In this document: positions 32,854-41,093 of the stretch, in pieces
Layout of the letters: every line of letters begins with the position of its first letter
Position numbering within the stretch: the first letter of the stretch is position 1
Origin: Villigracilis sp024434165
Lineage (GTDB): Bacteria; Chloroflexota; Anaerolineae; Anaerolineales; Villigracilaceae
DNA length: 64,000 nt
Direction of reading: 5' to 3'
NCBI GenBank assembly: GCA_030263665.1
Contig: SZPK01000001.1
Coordinates: 62,001 to 126,000, forward strand
Position numbers and translations under genes: made by a program
The notes under the pieces: generated by a model
The model's database searches: none
What the model saw: the letters and a program-made list of their open reading frames with translations, nothing else
Told to the model about the DNA's origin: nothing

Positions 32854-32906
32854 ATTATAAGTTGGCTTGCAGCCAAGTTGGATAATCAGAACACTTGTGC
32901 TATAAT
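32854..32906. promoter_or_regulatory. Divergent promoters of the LuxR regulator and uvrA
   Basis: uvrA: TTGGAT (32878-32883), 17 nt, TATAAT (32901-32906). Minus strand: TATAAT at the complement of 32854-32859. The palindrome TTGGCT-TGC-AGCCAA (32862-32876) sits between the two, next to the uvrA -35 box. It might be the damage-response operator, but it does not match a LexA box I know. Confidence 0.55.
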
Positions 32907-32936
32907 TGTTTTGCTTTTCCTAGAAAAGGTTAACTC

Positions 32937-35843
32937 ATGTCATCCAATCAAATCCGCGTTGTGGGCGCGCGCGTCCACAATTTGAAAAACATCACCGTGG
33001 AAATTCCGCGCGATAAGTTTGTGGTCATCACCGGCTTGTCGGGGTCGGGCAAGTCGTCGCTGGCGTTCGACACCATCTTCGCCGAAGGTCAGAGGCGGTA
33101 TGTCGAGTCGCTCTCGGCGTATGCGCGTCAGTTCATCGGGCAGATGGACAAGCCCGATGTGGATTACATCGAGGGACTTTCCCCCGCCGTTTCGATTGAC
33201 CAGAAATCCACCAGCCACAATCCGCGCTCCACCGTCGGCACCGTGACCGAAATCTACGACTACATGCGTTTGCTGTTTGCGCGCGCGGGCATTCCTCACT
33301 GTCCCGTGTGCGGACGCGAAGTGGCGCGGCAGTCGGCGCAGGAGATCGTGGATCATATCGAAAAACTGCCCGAAGGTACGCGCATCCTCATCCTCTCTCC
33401 GCTCGTGCGCGGACGCAAAGGCACGTATCAAGCCGTCTTCGAGGAAATCCGCAAGGCGGGCTTCACCCGCGCCCGCGTGGACGGAACCGTCCACTCACTC
33501 GATGACGAGATCGAACTCGACCGCTACAAACAGCACACCATCGAAGCCGTGGTGGACCGCCTGGTCATTTCGCACGAGGGCGACAAGGAGGACCGAAAAG
33601 CCGCACGCTCCCGCCTCACAGACTCCGTTGAAACGGCGCTCAAGTTTGGGGAAGGGTATGTGACTGTGTCGAAGGTCGAAAGTCAAAAGTCAAGCGACCT
33701 TCGACCTTCGACTTTCGATCTTCAATTCTCCGAGCACCTCGCCTGCCCCGAACACGGCTCGACCGTCCCCGAAGTGGAGCCGCGCACGTTTTCCTTCAAC
33801 ACGCCGCAGGGCGCCTGCCCGGATTGTCAGGGACTCGGCTCGAAACTGGAAATTGATCCCGAGCGCATCATCCCGGACCCGGACCTGTCCCTGAACGAGG
33901 GAGCGATTGCCAGCATGGAGTGGAGCGGACCTAAAGAGGAAGGCGGGTACTACTGGCAAAGCCTGGTCAATGCGGCGCGGGCGTACAAAATTGACCTCGA
34001 TAAACCTGTGCGCGAATTATCGAAGGAACAGGTGAGAATCATTTTGTACGGAACCGGCGACAAACAGATCCAGATGACGTACCAGAGCGCAAGTGGAAAT
34101 GAATTCAAGTTTTCGCGCGCGTTCGAGGGCGTCATCACCAACCTCGAACGCCGTTACCGCGAGACCAACTCCGAATACATCCGCGAAAAAATTTCGGAGT
34201 TCATGTCCGACCGTCCCTGCCCATCCTGCCAGGGCAAGCGGCTGAATCCCGCCGCGCTGGCAGTGACCGTGGACGGCGTGAACATCGTGGAAGCCAACTC
34301 CTGGCCCGTGCTGCAAACGCTGGATTGGGTGAAGAAACTGATGGGCAGGAATTCGCCGCTTACCTCCAAGCAGAAGGCGATTGCCGAACGCGTGCTAAAA
34401 GAAATCCACGAGCGGCTGACGTTTCTTGTCAATGTCGGTTTGGATTACCTTACCTTGAATCGCTCCGCCGTGACGCTCTCCGGCGGGGAGGCGCAGCGCA
34501 TCCGGCTTGCCACCCAGGTTGGTTCGCGTTTGGTGGGCGTTCTCTACGTGTTGGATGAGCCTTCCATCGGTTTGCATCCGCGTGATAACTCGCGCCTGCT
34601 GGAAACGCTCAAAGGCTTGCGTGACCTCGGCAACACGGTGCTGGTGGTGGAACATGATGACGAGACCATCCGCGAATCAGACTGGGTGATTGACCTTGGT
34701 CCTGCGGCGGGCGAACACGGCGGCCAGGTCATCGCAGAAGGCACGCCGAAGCAGATTTTGGCGCACCCAAAGTCGCTGACAGGACTCTACCTCTCGGGGC
34801 GCAGGCAGGTCCCGGTCCCGAAAAAGAGGCGCGAGGGCAACGGGAAGAGTCTCAGGATCGTCGGCGCATCCGCGAACAACCTCAAGAAAATTGACGTCCA
34901 AATCCCGCTTGGGAAACTGGTCTGCATCACGGGCGTCTCCGGTTCGGGCAAGTCTACGCTGATGAGCGATATTTTGTACAACGCGCTCGCAGCGGAACTG
35001 ATGGGCGCACGCACGCAGGCGGGGGCGCACGAACATATCGAAGGCGTGGAGCATCTCGACAAGATCATCAACATTGACCAGTCGCCCATCGGGCGTACGC
35101 CGCGTTCGAATCCCGGTACCTACACGGGACTGTTCGACGAGATCCGCAAACTGTTTGCCGAACTGCCCGAAAGCAAAGTGCGCGGTTACAAGCCGGGGCG
35201 GTTCTCGTTCAACGTGCATGGCGGGCGCTGCGAAGCCTGCCAGGGACAGGGCGAACTGCGCATCGAAATGCAGTTCCTGCCCGATGTGTACGTGCCGTGC
35301 GACGTATGTCATGGCAAGCGCTTCAACCGCGAGACCCTGCAGGTGATGTTCCGCGACAAATATTCGATTGCCGACGTGCTGGATATGACCGTTGACCATG
35401 CGTTGGAGGAATTCAAGAATTATCCGCCGATGCTGAACAAGTTGAAACTCTTGCAGGAGGTCGGGCTTGGTTACATCCGCGTTGGTCAGCCTGCCACGAC
35501 GCTCTCCGGCGGCGAAGCGCAGCGCGTGAAACTCTCGAAGGAACTTTCGCGCCGCGCCACCGGGCGCACCCTTTACGTGCTGGATGAACCCTCCGTCGGT
35601 CTGCACGCGGCGGACGTGCACAAGCTGATCGAAGTTTTACAGCGGCTGGTGGACTCGGGGAACTCCGTCCTCATCATCGAACACAACCTCGACATCATCA
35701 AGGTGGCAGACTGGTTGATTGACCTCGGTCCTGAAGGCGGCGACCGAGGCGGCGAACTGATCGCCGAAGGCACGCCCGAACAGGTGATGAAGGTCAAAGG
35801 CTCGTACACGGGGAGATACTTGAAAGAACACGTGGGGAAGTAA
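32937..35843 (+). CDS. uvrA: Excinuclease ABC subunit A
   Basis: A 968-residue UvrA, the damage-recognition ATPase of nucleotide excision repair. First Walker A GLSGSGKSSLAF near residues 31-42, zinc module 1 (HCPVCGREV), signature LSGGEAQRIRLATQ near 512 with VLDEPSIGLHPRDN, second Walker A GVSGSGKSTL near 660, zinc finger CEACQGQG...CDVCHGKRFN, second signature LSGGEAQRVKLSKEL with VLDEPSVGLHAAD. Residues about 245-261 (KVESQKSSDLRPSTFDL) are an in-frame insertion encoded by a heptamer palindrome (33669-33718), in a loop that varies in length among UvrA proteins. AAAAGG precedes the ATG. Confidence 0.96.
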   Translation: MSSNQIRVVGARVHNLKNITVEIPRDKFVVITGLSGSGKSSLAFDTIFAEGQRRYVESLSAYARQFIGQMDKPDVDYIEGLSPAVSIDQKSTSHNPRSTVGTVTEIYDYMRLLFARAGIPHCPVCGREVARQSAQEIVDHIEKLPEGTRILILSPLVRGRKGTYQAVFEEIRKAGFTRARVDGTVHSLDDEIELDRYKQHTIEAVVDRLVISHEGDKEDRKAARSRLTDSVETALKFGEGYVTVSKVESQKSSDLRPSTFDLQFSEHLACPEHGSTVPEVEPRTFSFNTPQGACPDCQGLGSKLEIDPERIIPDPDLSLNEGAIASMEWSGPKEEGGYYWQSLVNAARAYKIDLDKPVRELSKEQVRIILYGTGDKQIQMTYQSASGNEFKFSRAFEGVITNLERRYRETNSEYIREKISEFMSDRPCPSCQGKRLNPAALAVTVDGVNIVEANSWPVLQTLDWVKKLMGRNSPLTSKQKAIAERVLKEIHERLTFLVNVGLDYLTLNRSAVTLSGGEAQRIRLATQVGSRLVGVLYVLDEPSIGLHPRDNSRLLETLKGLRDLGNTVLVVEHDDETIRESDWVIDLGPAAGEHGGQVIAEGTPKQILAHPKSLTGLYLSGRRQVPVPKKRREGNGKSLRIVGASANNLKKIDVQIPLGKLVCITGVSGSGKSTLMSDILYNALAAELMGARTQAGAHEHIEGVEHLDKIINIDQSPIGRTPRSNPGTYTGLFDEIRKLFAELPESKVRGYKPGRFSFNVHGGRCEACQGQGELRIEMQFLPDVYVPCDVCHGKRFNRETLQVMFRDKYSIADVLDMTVDHALEEFKNYPPMLNKLKLLQEVGLGYIRVGQPATTLSGGEAQRVKLSKELSRRATGRTLYVLDEPSVGLHAADVHKLIEVLQRLVDSGNSVLIIEHNLDIIKVADWLIDLGPEGGDRGGELIAEGTPEQVMKVKGSYTGRYLKEHVGK
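33669..33718. repeat. Heptamer palindrome inserted in frame in uvrA
   Basis: Left arm 33669-33691 and right arm 33696-33718, 23 nt each, 19 of 23 pairs matching, with a 4-nt loop. Built from 7-nt units: AAGTCGA/AAGTCAA on the left and ACCTTCG/ACTTTCG on the right. It encodes the KVESQKSSDLRPSTFD stretch. A sister copy is in argS at 39388. Confidence 0.75.
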
Positions 35844-35861
35844 AGAGGGGGATACGAAGGC

Positions 35862-35970
35862 GGTAGACAGGTAGGGACAGGTAGACAGGTAAACAAGTAA
35901 ACAGGTAGACAGATCTGGAACACCTTGTGTACCTGTATACCTGTATACCTGTGTACTTGTATACGTATAC
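35862..35970. repeat. Octamer array GTAGACAG / GTATACCT, inverted
   Basis: Units GTAGACAG, GTAAACAA, GTAAACAG on the left and GTGTACCT, GTATACCT, GTATACTT on the right form an imperfect inverted array after uvrA. Related arrays are at 39741-39762 (left half only) and 59961-60037. The rest of the gap up to 36080 shows no gene. Confidence 0.65.
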
Positions 35971-36080
35971 TTGCGCACTTCCTCACCCCCACGCATTTCC
36001 TTTTTTTCAGGTAGAATTATTTTGCATTGCCTTTGGCTGGAAATCGAAAAGAAAAGCGCAGTGCAAAAGGAAAGGATTCA

Positions 36081-36881
36081 ATGTCTAACTTACCTCCTTT
36101 GTCATCGCCTTCCGGTTCGCTGGGCTCATTCCGCAGACGCAGGCGAAACGCGCCCAACGTTTTTGTGATTCTCGCAGGCGTTTTCGTGGTGGCAGGGCTT
36201 GGCGTGCTGATCTATTGGCTCTTCCAACCCGGCAGGCCGTTGAACTCCCTGATCGCCACCGAAACCCCCACCCCCACGATCACGTTCACGCCGACCAGCA
36301 CCAACACACCCACGCTCACCCCTACTGAAACGCCCACAGCCACCATCACCTTTACGCCAACCTTCTCTGCGCCGTTCACCTACACCGTGCAGGATGGCGA
36401 CTACCTTGCCCTTCTGGTCGAGCGCTTCAACCTCGGCGACGATGGAGTGGCTTTGATTCTTTTGTTGAACCCATACAACCCGGAAACCGGCGTCGGCATT
36501 GACCCAACCACGCAAGTCATCATCCCCGGTCAGGTCATCCTCCTGCCCTACCCCGGCATGCCGCTGCCCACCGCCACGCCCATTCCGCCCAACCTGCCCA
36601 GGGGCACGCTGGTGGATTACATTGTCCAGGCTGGCGACTCGCTGGCGGTCATCGCCGATAGATTCAACAGCACCATCGAAGACATCATGGAAGAAAATGA
36701 ACTTGACAACCCGAACGAACTGTTCGTCGGGCAGTTGCTGCGCATCCCGGTGAACATGGTCACACCCACACCGACCCGTCCGCCCACCAGTACGCCCATC
36801 ACGCCGGGTCCGGGAACCTTCCTGCCCACCGCCACACTTACGCCCATCAATGCCGCGCCCACGGCAACCGGCACCCCGTAA
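36081..36881 (+). CDS. Membrane-anchored LysM protein
   Basis: A 266-residue protein: a short basic cytosolic start (SFRRRRRNAPN), one TM helix (residues 29-49, VFVILAGVFVVAGLGVLIYWLF), a Thr/Pro-rich spacer of TPTxTxTP type (60-100), and two LysM domains: TYTVQDGDYLALLVERFNL near 103-121 and DYIVQAGDSLAVIADRFNS near 176-194 with GQLLRIPV. A second Thr/Pro tail ends the chain. LysM binds peptidoglycan or chitin-like glycans, so it probably links membrane and wall. AAAGGAAAGG precedes the ATG. Confidence 0.88.
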   Translation: MSNLPPLSSPSGSLGSFRRRRRNAPNVFVILAGVFVVAGLGVLIYWLFQPGRPLNSLIATETPTPTITFTPTSTNTPTLTPTETPTATITFTPTFSAPFTYTVQDGDYLALLVERFNLGDDGVALILLLNPYNPETGVGIDPTTQVIIPGQVILLPYPGMPLPTATPIPPNLPRGTLVDYIVQAGDSLAVIADRFNSTIEDIMEENELDNPNELFVGQLLRIPVNMVTPTPTRPPTSTPITPGPGTFLPTATLTPINAAPTATGTP

Positions 36882-36886
36882 CGCCG

Positions 36887-36922
36887 AATCCGCGGGCAAA
36901 ATTACCCGCGGATTTCTTTTTC
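36887..36922 (+). terminator. Rho-independent terminator
   Basis: AATCCGCGGG / CCCGCGGATT stem, 8-nt loop, T-rich tail, just after the LysM gene. Confidence 0.85.
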
Positions 36923-36929
36923 ATTTTGC

Positions 36930-36958
36930 TGGACAAATGCCCACCCATCATGTAAAAT
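36930..36958 (+). promoter_or_regulatory. rpsT promoter
   Basis: TGGACA (36930-36935), 17 nt, TAAAAT (36953-36958); start of transcription expected about 35 nt before the TTG start codon. Confidence 0.65.
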
Positions 36959-36999
36959 AACCAGCCGTTATCAGAAAGTAGAAATTTTGGAGGACGACC

Positions 37000-37272
37000 T
37001 TGGCTAACATTCAATCCCAGATCAAACGCAATCGGCAGAACGAGAAGCGCCGCCTGCGCAACCGCAACATTCGCGGCGCCGCCCGCACTGCCGATAACAA
37101 CGCGCGCAAAGCCCTTGCCGCCGGCACGCCTGAAACCAAAGAGGCGATCATGAACGCCATCAGCGCGCTGGACAAGGCGGCTGAAAAGGGCGTTATTCAC
37201 AAGAATAACGTTGCGCGCCGCAAGAGCCGCCTGATGAAGCGCCTGGCAGCCTTGACCGCAAAGAGCAGTTAA
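37000..37272 (+). CDS. rpsT: 30S ribosomal protein S20
   Basis: A 90-residue basic helical protein that binds 16S rRNA: ANIQSQIKRNRQNEKRRLRNRN at the N-terminus in two runs, AISALDKAAEKGVIHKNNVARRKSRLMKRL (in parts) at the C-terminus. The start codon is TTG at 37000, with GGAGGA 7-12 nt upstream. Non-ATG starts are usual for rpsT in other bacteria and are tied to weak initiation and autoregulation. Own promoter and terminator. Confidence 0.95.
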   Translation: MANIQSQIKRNRQNEKRRLRNRNIRGAARTADNNARKALAAGTPETKEAIMNAISALDKAAEKGVIHKNNVARRKSRLMKRLAALTAKSS

Positions 37273-37290
37273 CCTTCTCTTTCAAGCAGA

Positions 37291-37319
37291 GCGGGAGTCG
37301 CAAGACTCCCGTTTTTGTT
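37291..37319 (+). terminator. rpsT terminator
   Basis: CGGGAGTC / GACTCCCG stem with T run; ends 3 nt before the next ATG. Confidence 0.85.
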
Positions 37320-37321
37320 GC

Positions 37322-37876
37322 ATGCCCACGATCATTTTCATCAACGGCACATTGTCGTCCGGCAAGACCTCTCTGCTCAAACTCTTGCAGAAGAACCTGC
37401 CCGAACCTTATCTGGATATGAGCGTTGACAAGTTCATCTGGATGCTGCCCAGCCGCTATCTTGACCGTCCGCTTTGGGATGAGGTTTTGGGAAAAGCGCT
37501 TCAAGCCGGACCGGTGGGCTGGTCGCTGTTCTCGGGCATGCACCACGCCATTGCCGCCGCCGCTTCGCGCGGAAATAACATCCTCGCCGACCACGTGTTC
37601 GTGGAAAAATCCTGGGTGGACGAATGCGCCGAATTGTTCGGCGGCATGAACGCCTTTCTCATCGGTCTGCAATGTCCGCTCGAAGTGCTGGAACAGCGCG
37701 AGAAAGACCGCAAAGACCGTACGCTGGGTCAGGCAAGGTTGCAGTATGATGTGATCCACAAATACACAAAATACGATCTTGAGTTGGATACATCCGTATT
37801 GAGCATCGAAGAATGCGCCGATAGAATCATCCAACGGATCAAAACCCCTCCAACCGCTTTCAAACAATTACGCTGA
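37322..37876 (+). CDS. Chloramphenicol phosphotransferase-like kinase
   Basis: A 184-residue P-loop kinase of the CPT family: IIFINGTLSSGKTSLLKLL (Walker A near residues 8-15), LDMSVDKFIWMLP (DxD-type strand), GMHHAIAAAASRGNNILADHVF, and a lid with REKDRKDRTLGQAR. CPT enzymes phosphorylate small molecules such as chloramphenicol; the substrate here is unknown. No ribosome site is visible since the rpsT terminator runs up to the ATG, so expression might depend on read-through. 15 nt before argS. Confidence 0.8.
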   Translation: MPTIIFINGTLSSGKTSLLKLLQKNLPEPYLDMSVDKFIWMLPSRYLDRPLWDEVLGKALQAGPVGWSLFSGMHHAIAAAASRGNNILADHVFVEKSWVDECAELFGGMNAFLIGLQCPLEVLEQREKDRKDRTLGQARLQYDVIHKYTKYDLELDTSVLSIEECADRIIQRIKTPPTAFKQLR

Positions 37877-37891
37877 TATAATCCAAAGAAA

Positions 37892-39736
37892 ATGTTTCAT
37901 AAAGAACAGCGACTTATCGAAGAAAAGATAAAAGAATACTGCCAAGCCAACGACATCGCGCTGGCGGAGTTGAAATGGCAGTCCATCCCCTTCTCGGGCG
38001 AGTGGGGTTTTGCCACGTCGTTTTTCCAGACCGCCGCCAACGAGGTGAAGCGCGGCAAAGGGGAAAAACTTCCAGTGCCGCAAAAGGCTCAGGAAATCGC
38101 CGAGCAGGTCAAGGGTCAGTTGGGAAGCGTGGAGGGGATCAGTCACATCGAGGCGGTCAAGGGCTATCTCAACATCTATTTCAAAACATCCGAATATGCC
38201 CAGCGCGTAGTGGAAGAAACGCTGGCGGCTGGCGCGGATTTCGGGAGGGGCGAACCAAAATCCGAAACGGTGATGGTGGAGTATGCCCAACCGAATACGC
38301 ATCACTCCTTCCATATTGGACATGCGCGCAACACGATCTTGGGCGAAGCGCTGGCGAGACTGGTGGAGTTCGCGGGCTACAAAACCATCCGCGCCTCGTA
38401 CCCAGGCGACCTGGGCTTGGGCGTCGTCACCGTGATGTGGATGTACGACAAGTTTTACAAAGGTCAGGAACCTGCGGACGTGCACGAGCGCGGGCAATGG
38501 CTGTTGAAGTTATACGTCGAAGCCAATCAACTGCTGGAAAAAAAGGAAAACGAAACGCCCGAAGAGACCGCGCAGCGCGAGGCGTATGAAACCGAACGGC
38601 GCGAGATGTACCGCAAGTGGGATGCGGGCGATCCGTACGTGCGGGAGTTGTGGCGTACGACCCGCGAATGGAGTTTGGAGGAATTACGCGAGATCCTGCG
38701 GATGCTTGATGTCAAAATTGACGTGTGGTTCTACGAAAGCGAAGTGGATGAGCCCTCGAAGGCGATTGTGGAAGAGTTGATCGCCAAAGGCATCGCCGAC
38801 GATGAACGCCCGCAGGGCGGCGCGGTGATCGTGAAGATTGACGAGAAACTCGGCTTGACCAAGGAAAAGTACCGCACGAATGTCATCCTGCGCTCGGACG
38901 GCACAACCCTGTACCTGACCAAGGACCTGGCGCTGGCAAAGGTAAAATTCGAGAAATATCACGTGGACCGCTCGATCTATGTAGTGGATGTGCGCCAGTC
39001 CCTGCATTTGCAGCAGGCGTTTGCGATTTTGAAGTTGTGGGGTTTTCCGCAAGCGGAAAAGTGTTACCACCTCGGCTACGGCTTCGTGAGCCTGCCCGAA
39101 GGCGCAATGTCTTCGCGCAAGGGACGGGTGGCGCTGTTCAAGGAAGTGGCGGATGAAGCCGTGAAGCGCGTGCTTTCCGTGGAAGCCGAAAAGAGCGTGG
39201 ACATCCCCGCCGAGGAACGCGAGAAAATCGCGGCGCAGATCGGCTTGGGCGCGCTGGTCTATTCCATGCTCTCGGTGGATAACAACAAGGACATTGTGTT
39301 CAACATTGATGAAGCGCTCTCCTTCGACGGGCGCACGGGACCGTATATCCAAAACGCGCATGTGCGGGCGAACTCGATTCTGAAAAAGTCGAAAGTCGAA
39401 GAGCCTGCCCTGGGTTCATCGAAGGGTCAAAGGTCTGACCTTCGACCTGCGACCTTTGACTATGAATTGACCAAACACGAGGTTGAGTTAATTGACCTGA
39501 TCTCGCAATTTCCGCAGAAGGTGCAGCAGGCGGCAGAAGAGTATCGTCCGCTGGTGATGGCGACCTACGCCTACGACCTGGCGAATGCCTTCCATTCGTT
39601 CTATCATGCCGTTCCCGTTTTGCAGGCGGAGGATGAAACTGTGAAGAACGCCCGTCTGCGGTTGGTGGCGGCGGCAAAGCAGGTCATTGCCAATGCGCTG
39701 CGTTTGCTCGGTATTCAAGCGCCCGACATGATGTAG
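37892..39736 (+). CDS. argS: Arginyl-tRNA synthetase
   Basis: A 614-residue class I synthetase. N-terminal Add1-like domain (about 1-120), HIGH motif in SFHIGHARNTI near 139-142, KMSKS-equivalent GAMSSRKGRVALF near 405, and a DALR-type helical anticodon domain at the end (YAYDLANAFHSFYHAVPVL). Residues about 499-524 (SKVEEPALGSSKGQRSDLRPATFD in parts) are an in-frame insertion made by the heptamer repeat at 39388-39461, in the linker between catalytic core and anticodon domain. TATAAT (37877-37882) is 9 nt before the ATG. Confidence 0.95.
   Translation: MFHKEQRLIEEKIKEYCQANDIALAELKWQSIPFSGEWGFATSFFQTAANEVKRGKGEKLPVPQKAQEIAEQVKGQLGSVEGISHIEAVKGYLNIYFKTSEYAQRVVEETLAAGADFGRGEPKSETVMVEYAQPNTHHSFHIGHARNTILGEALARLVEFAGYKTIRASYPGDLGLGVVTVMWMYDKFYKGQEPADVHERGQWLLKLYVEANQLLEKKENETPEETAQREAYETERREMYRKWDAGDPYVRELWRTTREWSLEELREILRMLDVKIDVWFYESEVDEPSKAIVEELIAKGIADDERPQGGAVIVKIDEKLGLTKEKYRTNVILRSDGTTLYLTKDLALAKVKFEKYHVDRSIYVVDVRQSLHLQQAFAILKLWGFPQAEKCYHLGYGFVSLPEGAMSSRKGRVALFKEVADEAVKRVLSVEAEKSVDIPAEEREKIAAQIGLGALVYSMLSVDNNKDIVFNIDEALSFDGRTGPYIQNAHVRANSILKKSKVEEPALGSSKGQRSDLRPATFDYELTKHEVELIDLISQFPQKVQQAAEEYRPLVMATYAYDLANAFHSFYHAVPVLQAEDETVKNARLRLVAAAKQVIANALRLLGIQAPDMM
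39388..39461. repeat. Heptamer palindrome inserted in frame in argS
   Basis: Left units AAGTCGA AAGTCGA, a spacer, GGGTCAA AGGTCTG, then ACCTTCG ACCTGCG ACCTTTG. GTCAAAGGTC (39426-39435) is the exact complement of GACCTTTGAC (39451-39460). It encodes RSDLRPATFD, nearly the same peptide as in uvrA. Confidence 0.72.
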
Positions 39737-39763
39737 AGGCAGGCAGGTAGACAAGTAGACAGG

Positions 39764-39804
39764 AAAACAGACCGAATGCTTTTGGTGTTTGGTCTGTTTT
39801 TTTT
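39764..39804 (+). terminator. Terminator after argS, fused to a half octamer array
   Basis: AAAACAGACC / GGTCTGTTTT stem with T run. Directly upstream (39741-39762) GCAGGTAGACAAGTAGACAGG is a half copy of the GTAGACAG array found at 35862. Confidence 0.8.
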
Positions 39805-39814
39805 ATCCGTAAAT

Positions 39815-41080
39815 ATGAAGCCGCATTTATTCGACGAGACACATCCGCTGGAGGAGGTTTTGGTTTGGGGCGAGCCAGGCATCGAGGCATTGCTCGGGCA
39901 ATTGCTGCCCAAGTCCAAAAGCCTGTTTTTCAGTTATTACGAAGTGCTGGAAGCGCGCAGGGAGTTCCGCCACATGCAGGATTTGATCGAGGCGGAGGGA
40001 ACAAGATTCACGCGCGCCAGGGATGTGCTGGCAAAATCGCTGGTCAAAACGGAACTGCCCGACGAGCCGAAGGACATTCACGAGTTGGAGCGCGCCCTGT
40101 TGCAGCGCGCGGGCGAATACTACGAGACGTTCCGCGAACATAAAATCCGCGATTTTTCGCACGAAGGGATTCACGGGGACATTGACGAAGTTTACGAGCA
40201 GATCAAGCAGGACATCAAAATCATTCTGGACGAAGATGTTCAAGCCTACGGGGAGGCTGGCGCGCTTCGACTGAATCATTTACTCAGCCTCAGCCACGAC
40301 CTGCCGCTGGCAAACATCTTTTACGGCAGGGATCAGTCGCAGGCATTGGCGGACAGGATTGTGCTTTCGGTATTGAAGTGGGGAATTCGCAAACCCGAAG
40401 TGGAGATTTTCAAAAAAGCATTGCTGGAACTGGGCTACGCCAACGGCTTTGTCGAGATAGATCACGGAACCCTCGAAGGCGGCGATGTTGCCCTGCTCGG
40501 CGACACCTGTTACATCGGCGTCGGTGCGCGGACGACCTTCAGCGCGGTGAAAAATCTCTGCAAGAAGATTGGCACGGAGATGGAGCGGCAGGGGATTCAA
40601 ATCGTGGCGGCAGTCAACAAACGCCATGCGGAGGAAGCGGCGTTGTACGGTGCGCCGACCGAGGAGCACATGCGCATCATGCACCTGGACATGTTCTGGA
40701 TTCCGCTTGCGCCGAATCTGGTCATGGCGTATGGGCATGAACTCGACCAGCGCGAGGTCATCCGCATTTCGCGCAACTCGGACAGTTTTGTGATCGAGGA
40801 ACTGGGCGGTTTCCGTGAGTTTCTAACTTCAAAGGGGATCGAAATTCTGGAAGTGGATGAAGACGAACAGAAGAACTTCGCCACCAACCTGCTCAATTTG
40901 GGAAACAAAACCGTCATCGTGGCGCTCTCCACGAACACCCGCGTCATCAAGGAGTTGGAACGGCGCGGCTTCCGCGTGATAAGCGCGGAGTTGAACAAAC
41001 TGGTCAACGGGTATGGGGCGGTGCATTGTTTGACCGCGCCTGTGAGAAGGACAAATAAGCAGGTCACGCTTGAAGCGTGA
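39815..41080 (+). CDS. Arginine deiminase-family guanidino-group-modifying enzyme
   Basis: A 421-residue pentein-fold enzyme. Arginine deiminase-type features: FDETHPLEEVLVWGEP at the start, DHGTLEGGDVALLGD near 230-244, the MHLDMFW motif near 295-301, and the catalytic Cys in GYGAVHCLTAP close to the C-terminus. Arginine deiminase makes citrulline and ammonia; no carbamate kinase or ornithine transcarbamylase gene is present, so a different guanidino substrate is possible. The ATG at 39815 is chosen over 39776, which lies inside the terminator. Directly after argS. Confidence 0.8.
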   Translation: MKPHLFDETHPLEEVLVWGEPGIEALLGQLLPKSKSLFFSYYEVLEARREFRHMQDLIEAEGTRFTRARDVLAKSLVKTELPDEPKDIHELERALLQRAGEYYETFREHKIRDFSHEGIHGDIDEVYEQIKQDIKIILDEDVQAYGEAGALRLNHLLSLSHDLPLANIFYGRDQSQALADRIVLSVLKWGIRKPEVEIFKKALLELGYANGFVEIDHGTLEGGDVALLGDTCYIGVGARTTFSAVKNLCKKIGTEMERQGIQIVAAVNKRHAEEAALYGAPTEEHMRIMHLDMFWIPLAPNLVMAYGHELDQREVIRISRNSDSFVIEELGGFREFLTSKGIEILEVDEDEQKNFATNLLNLGNKTVIVALSTNTRVIKELERRGFRVISAELNKLVNGYGAVHCLTAPVRRTNKQVTLEA

Positions 41081-41086
41081 CCTGCT
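41058..41086. terminator. Bidirectional hairpin between convergent genes
   Basis: AGCAGGTCACGCT-TGA-AGCGTGACCTGCT, perfect 13-bp stem, overlaps the last seven codons of the deiminase gene and faces the anti-sigma gene that ends at 41094. Confidence 0.7.
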
Positions 41087-41093
41087 CGTTCTC

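Noticed and set aside
35862..35970. CRISPR-like array
   Set aside because: Units are only 8 nt, not separated by unique spacers, and arranged head to head; no cas genes.
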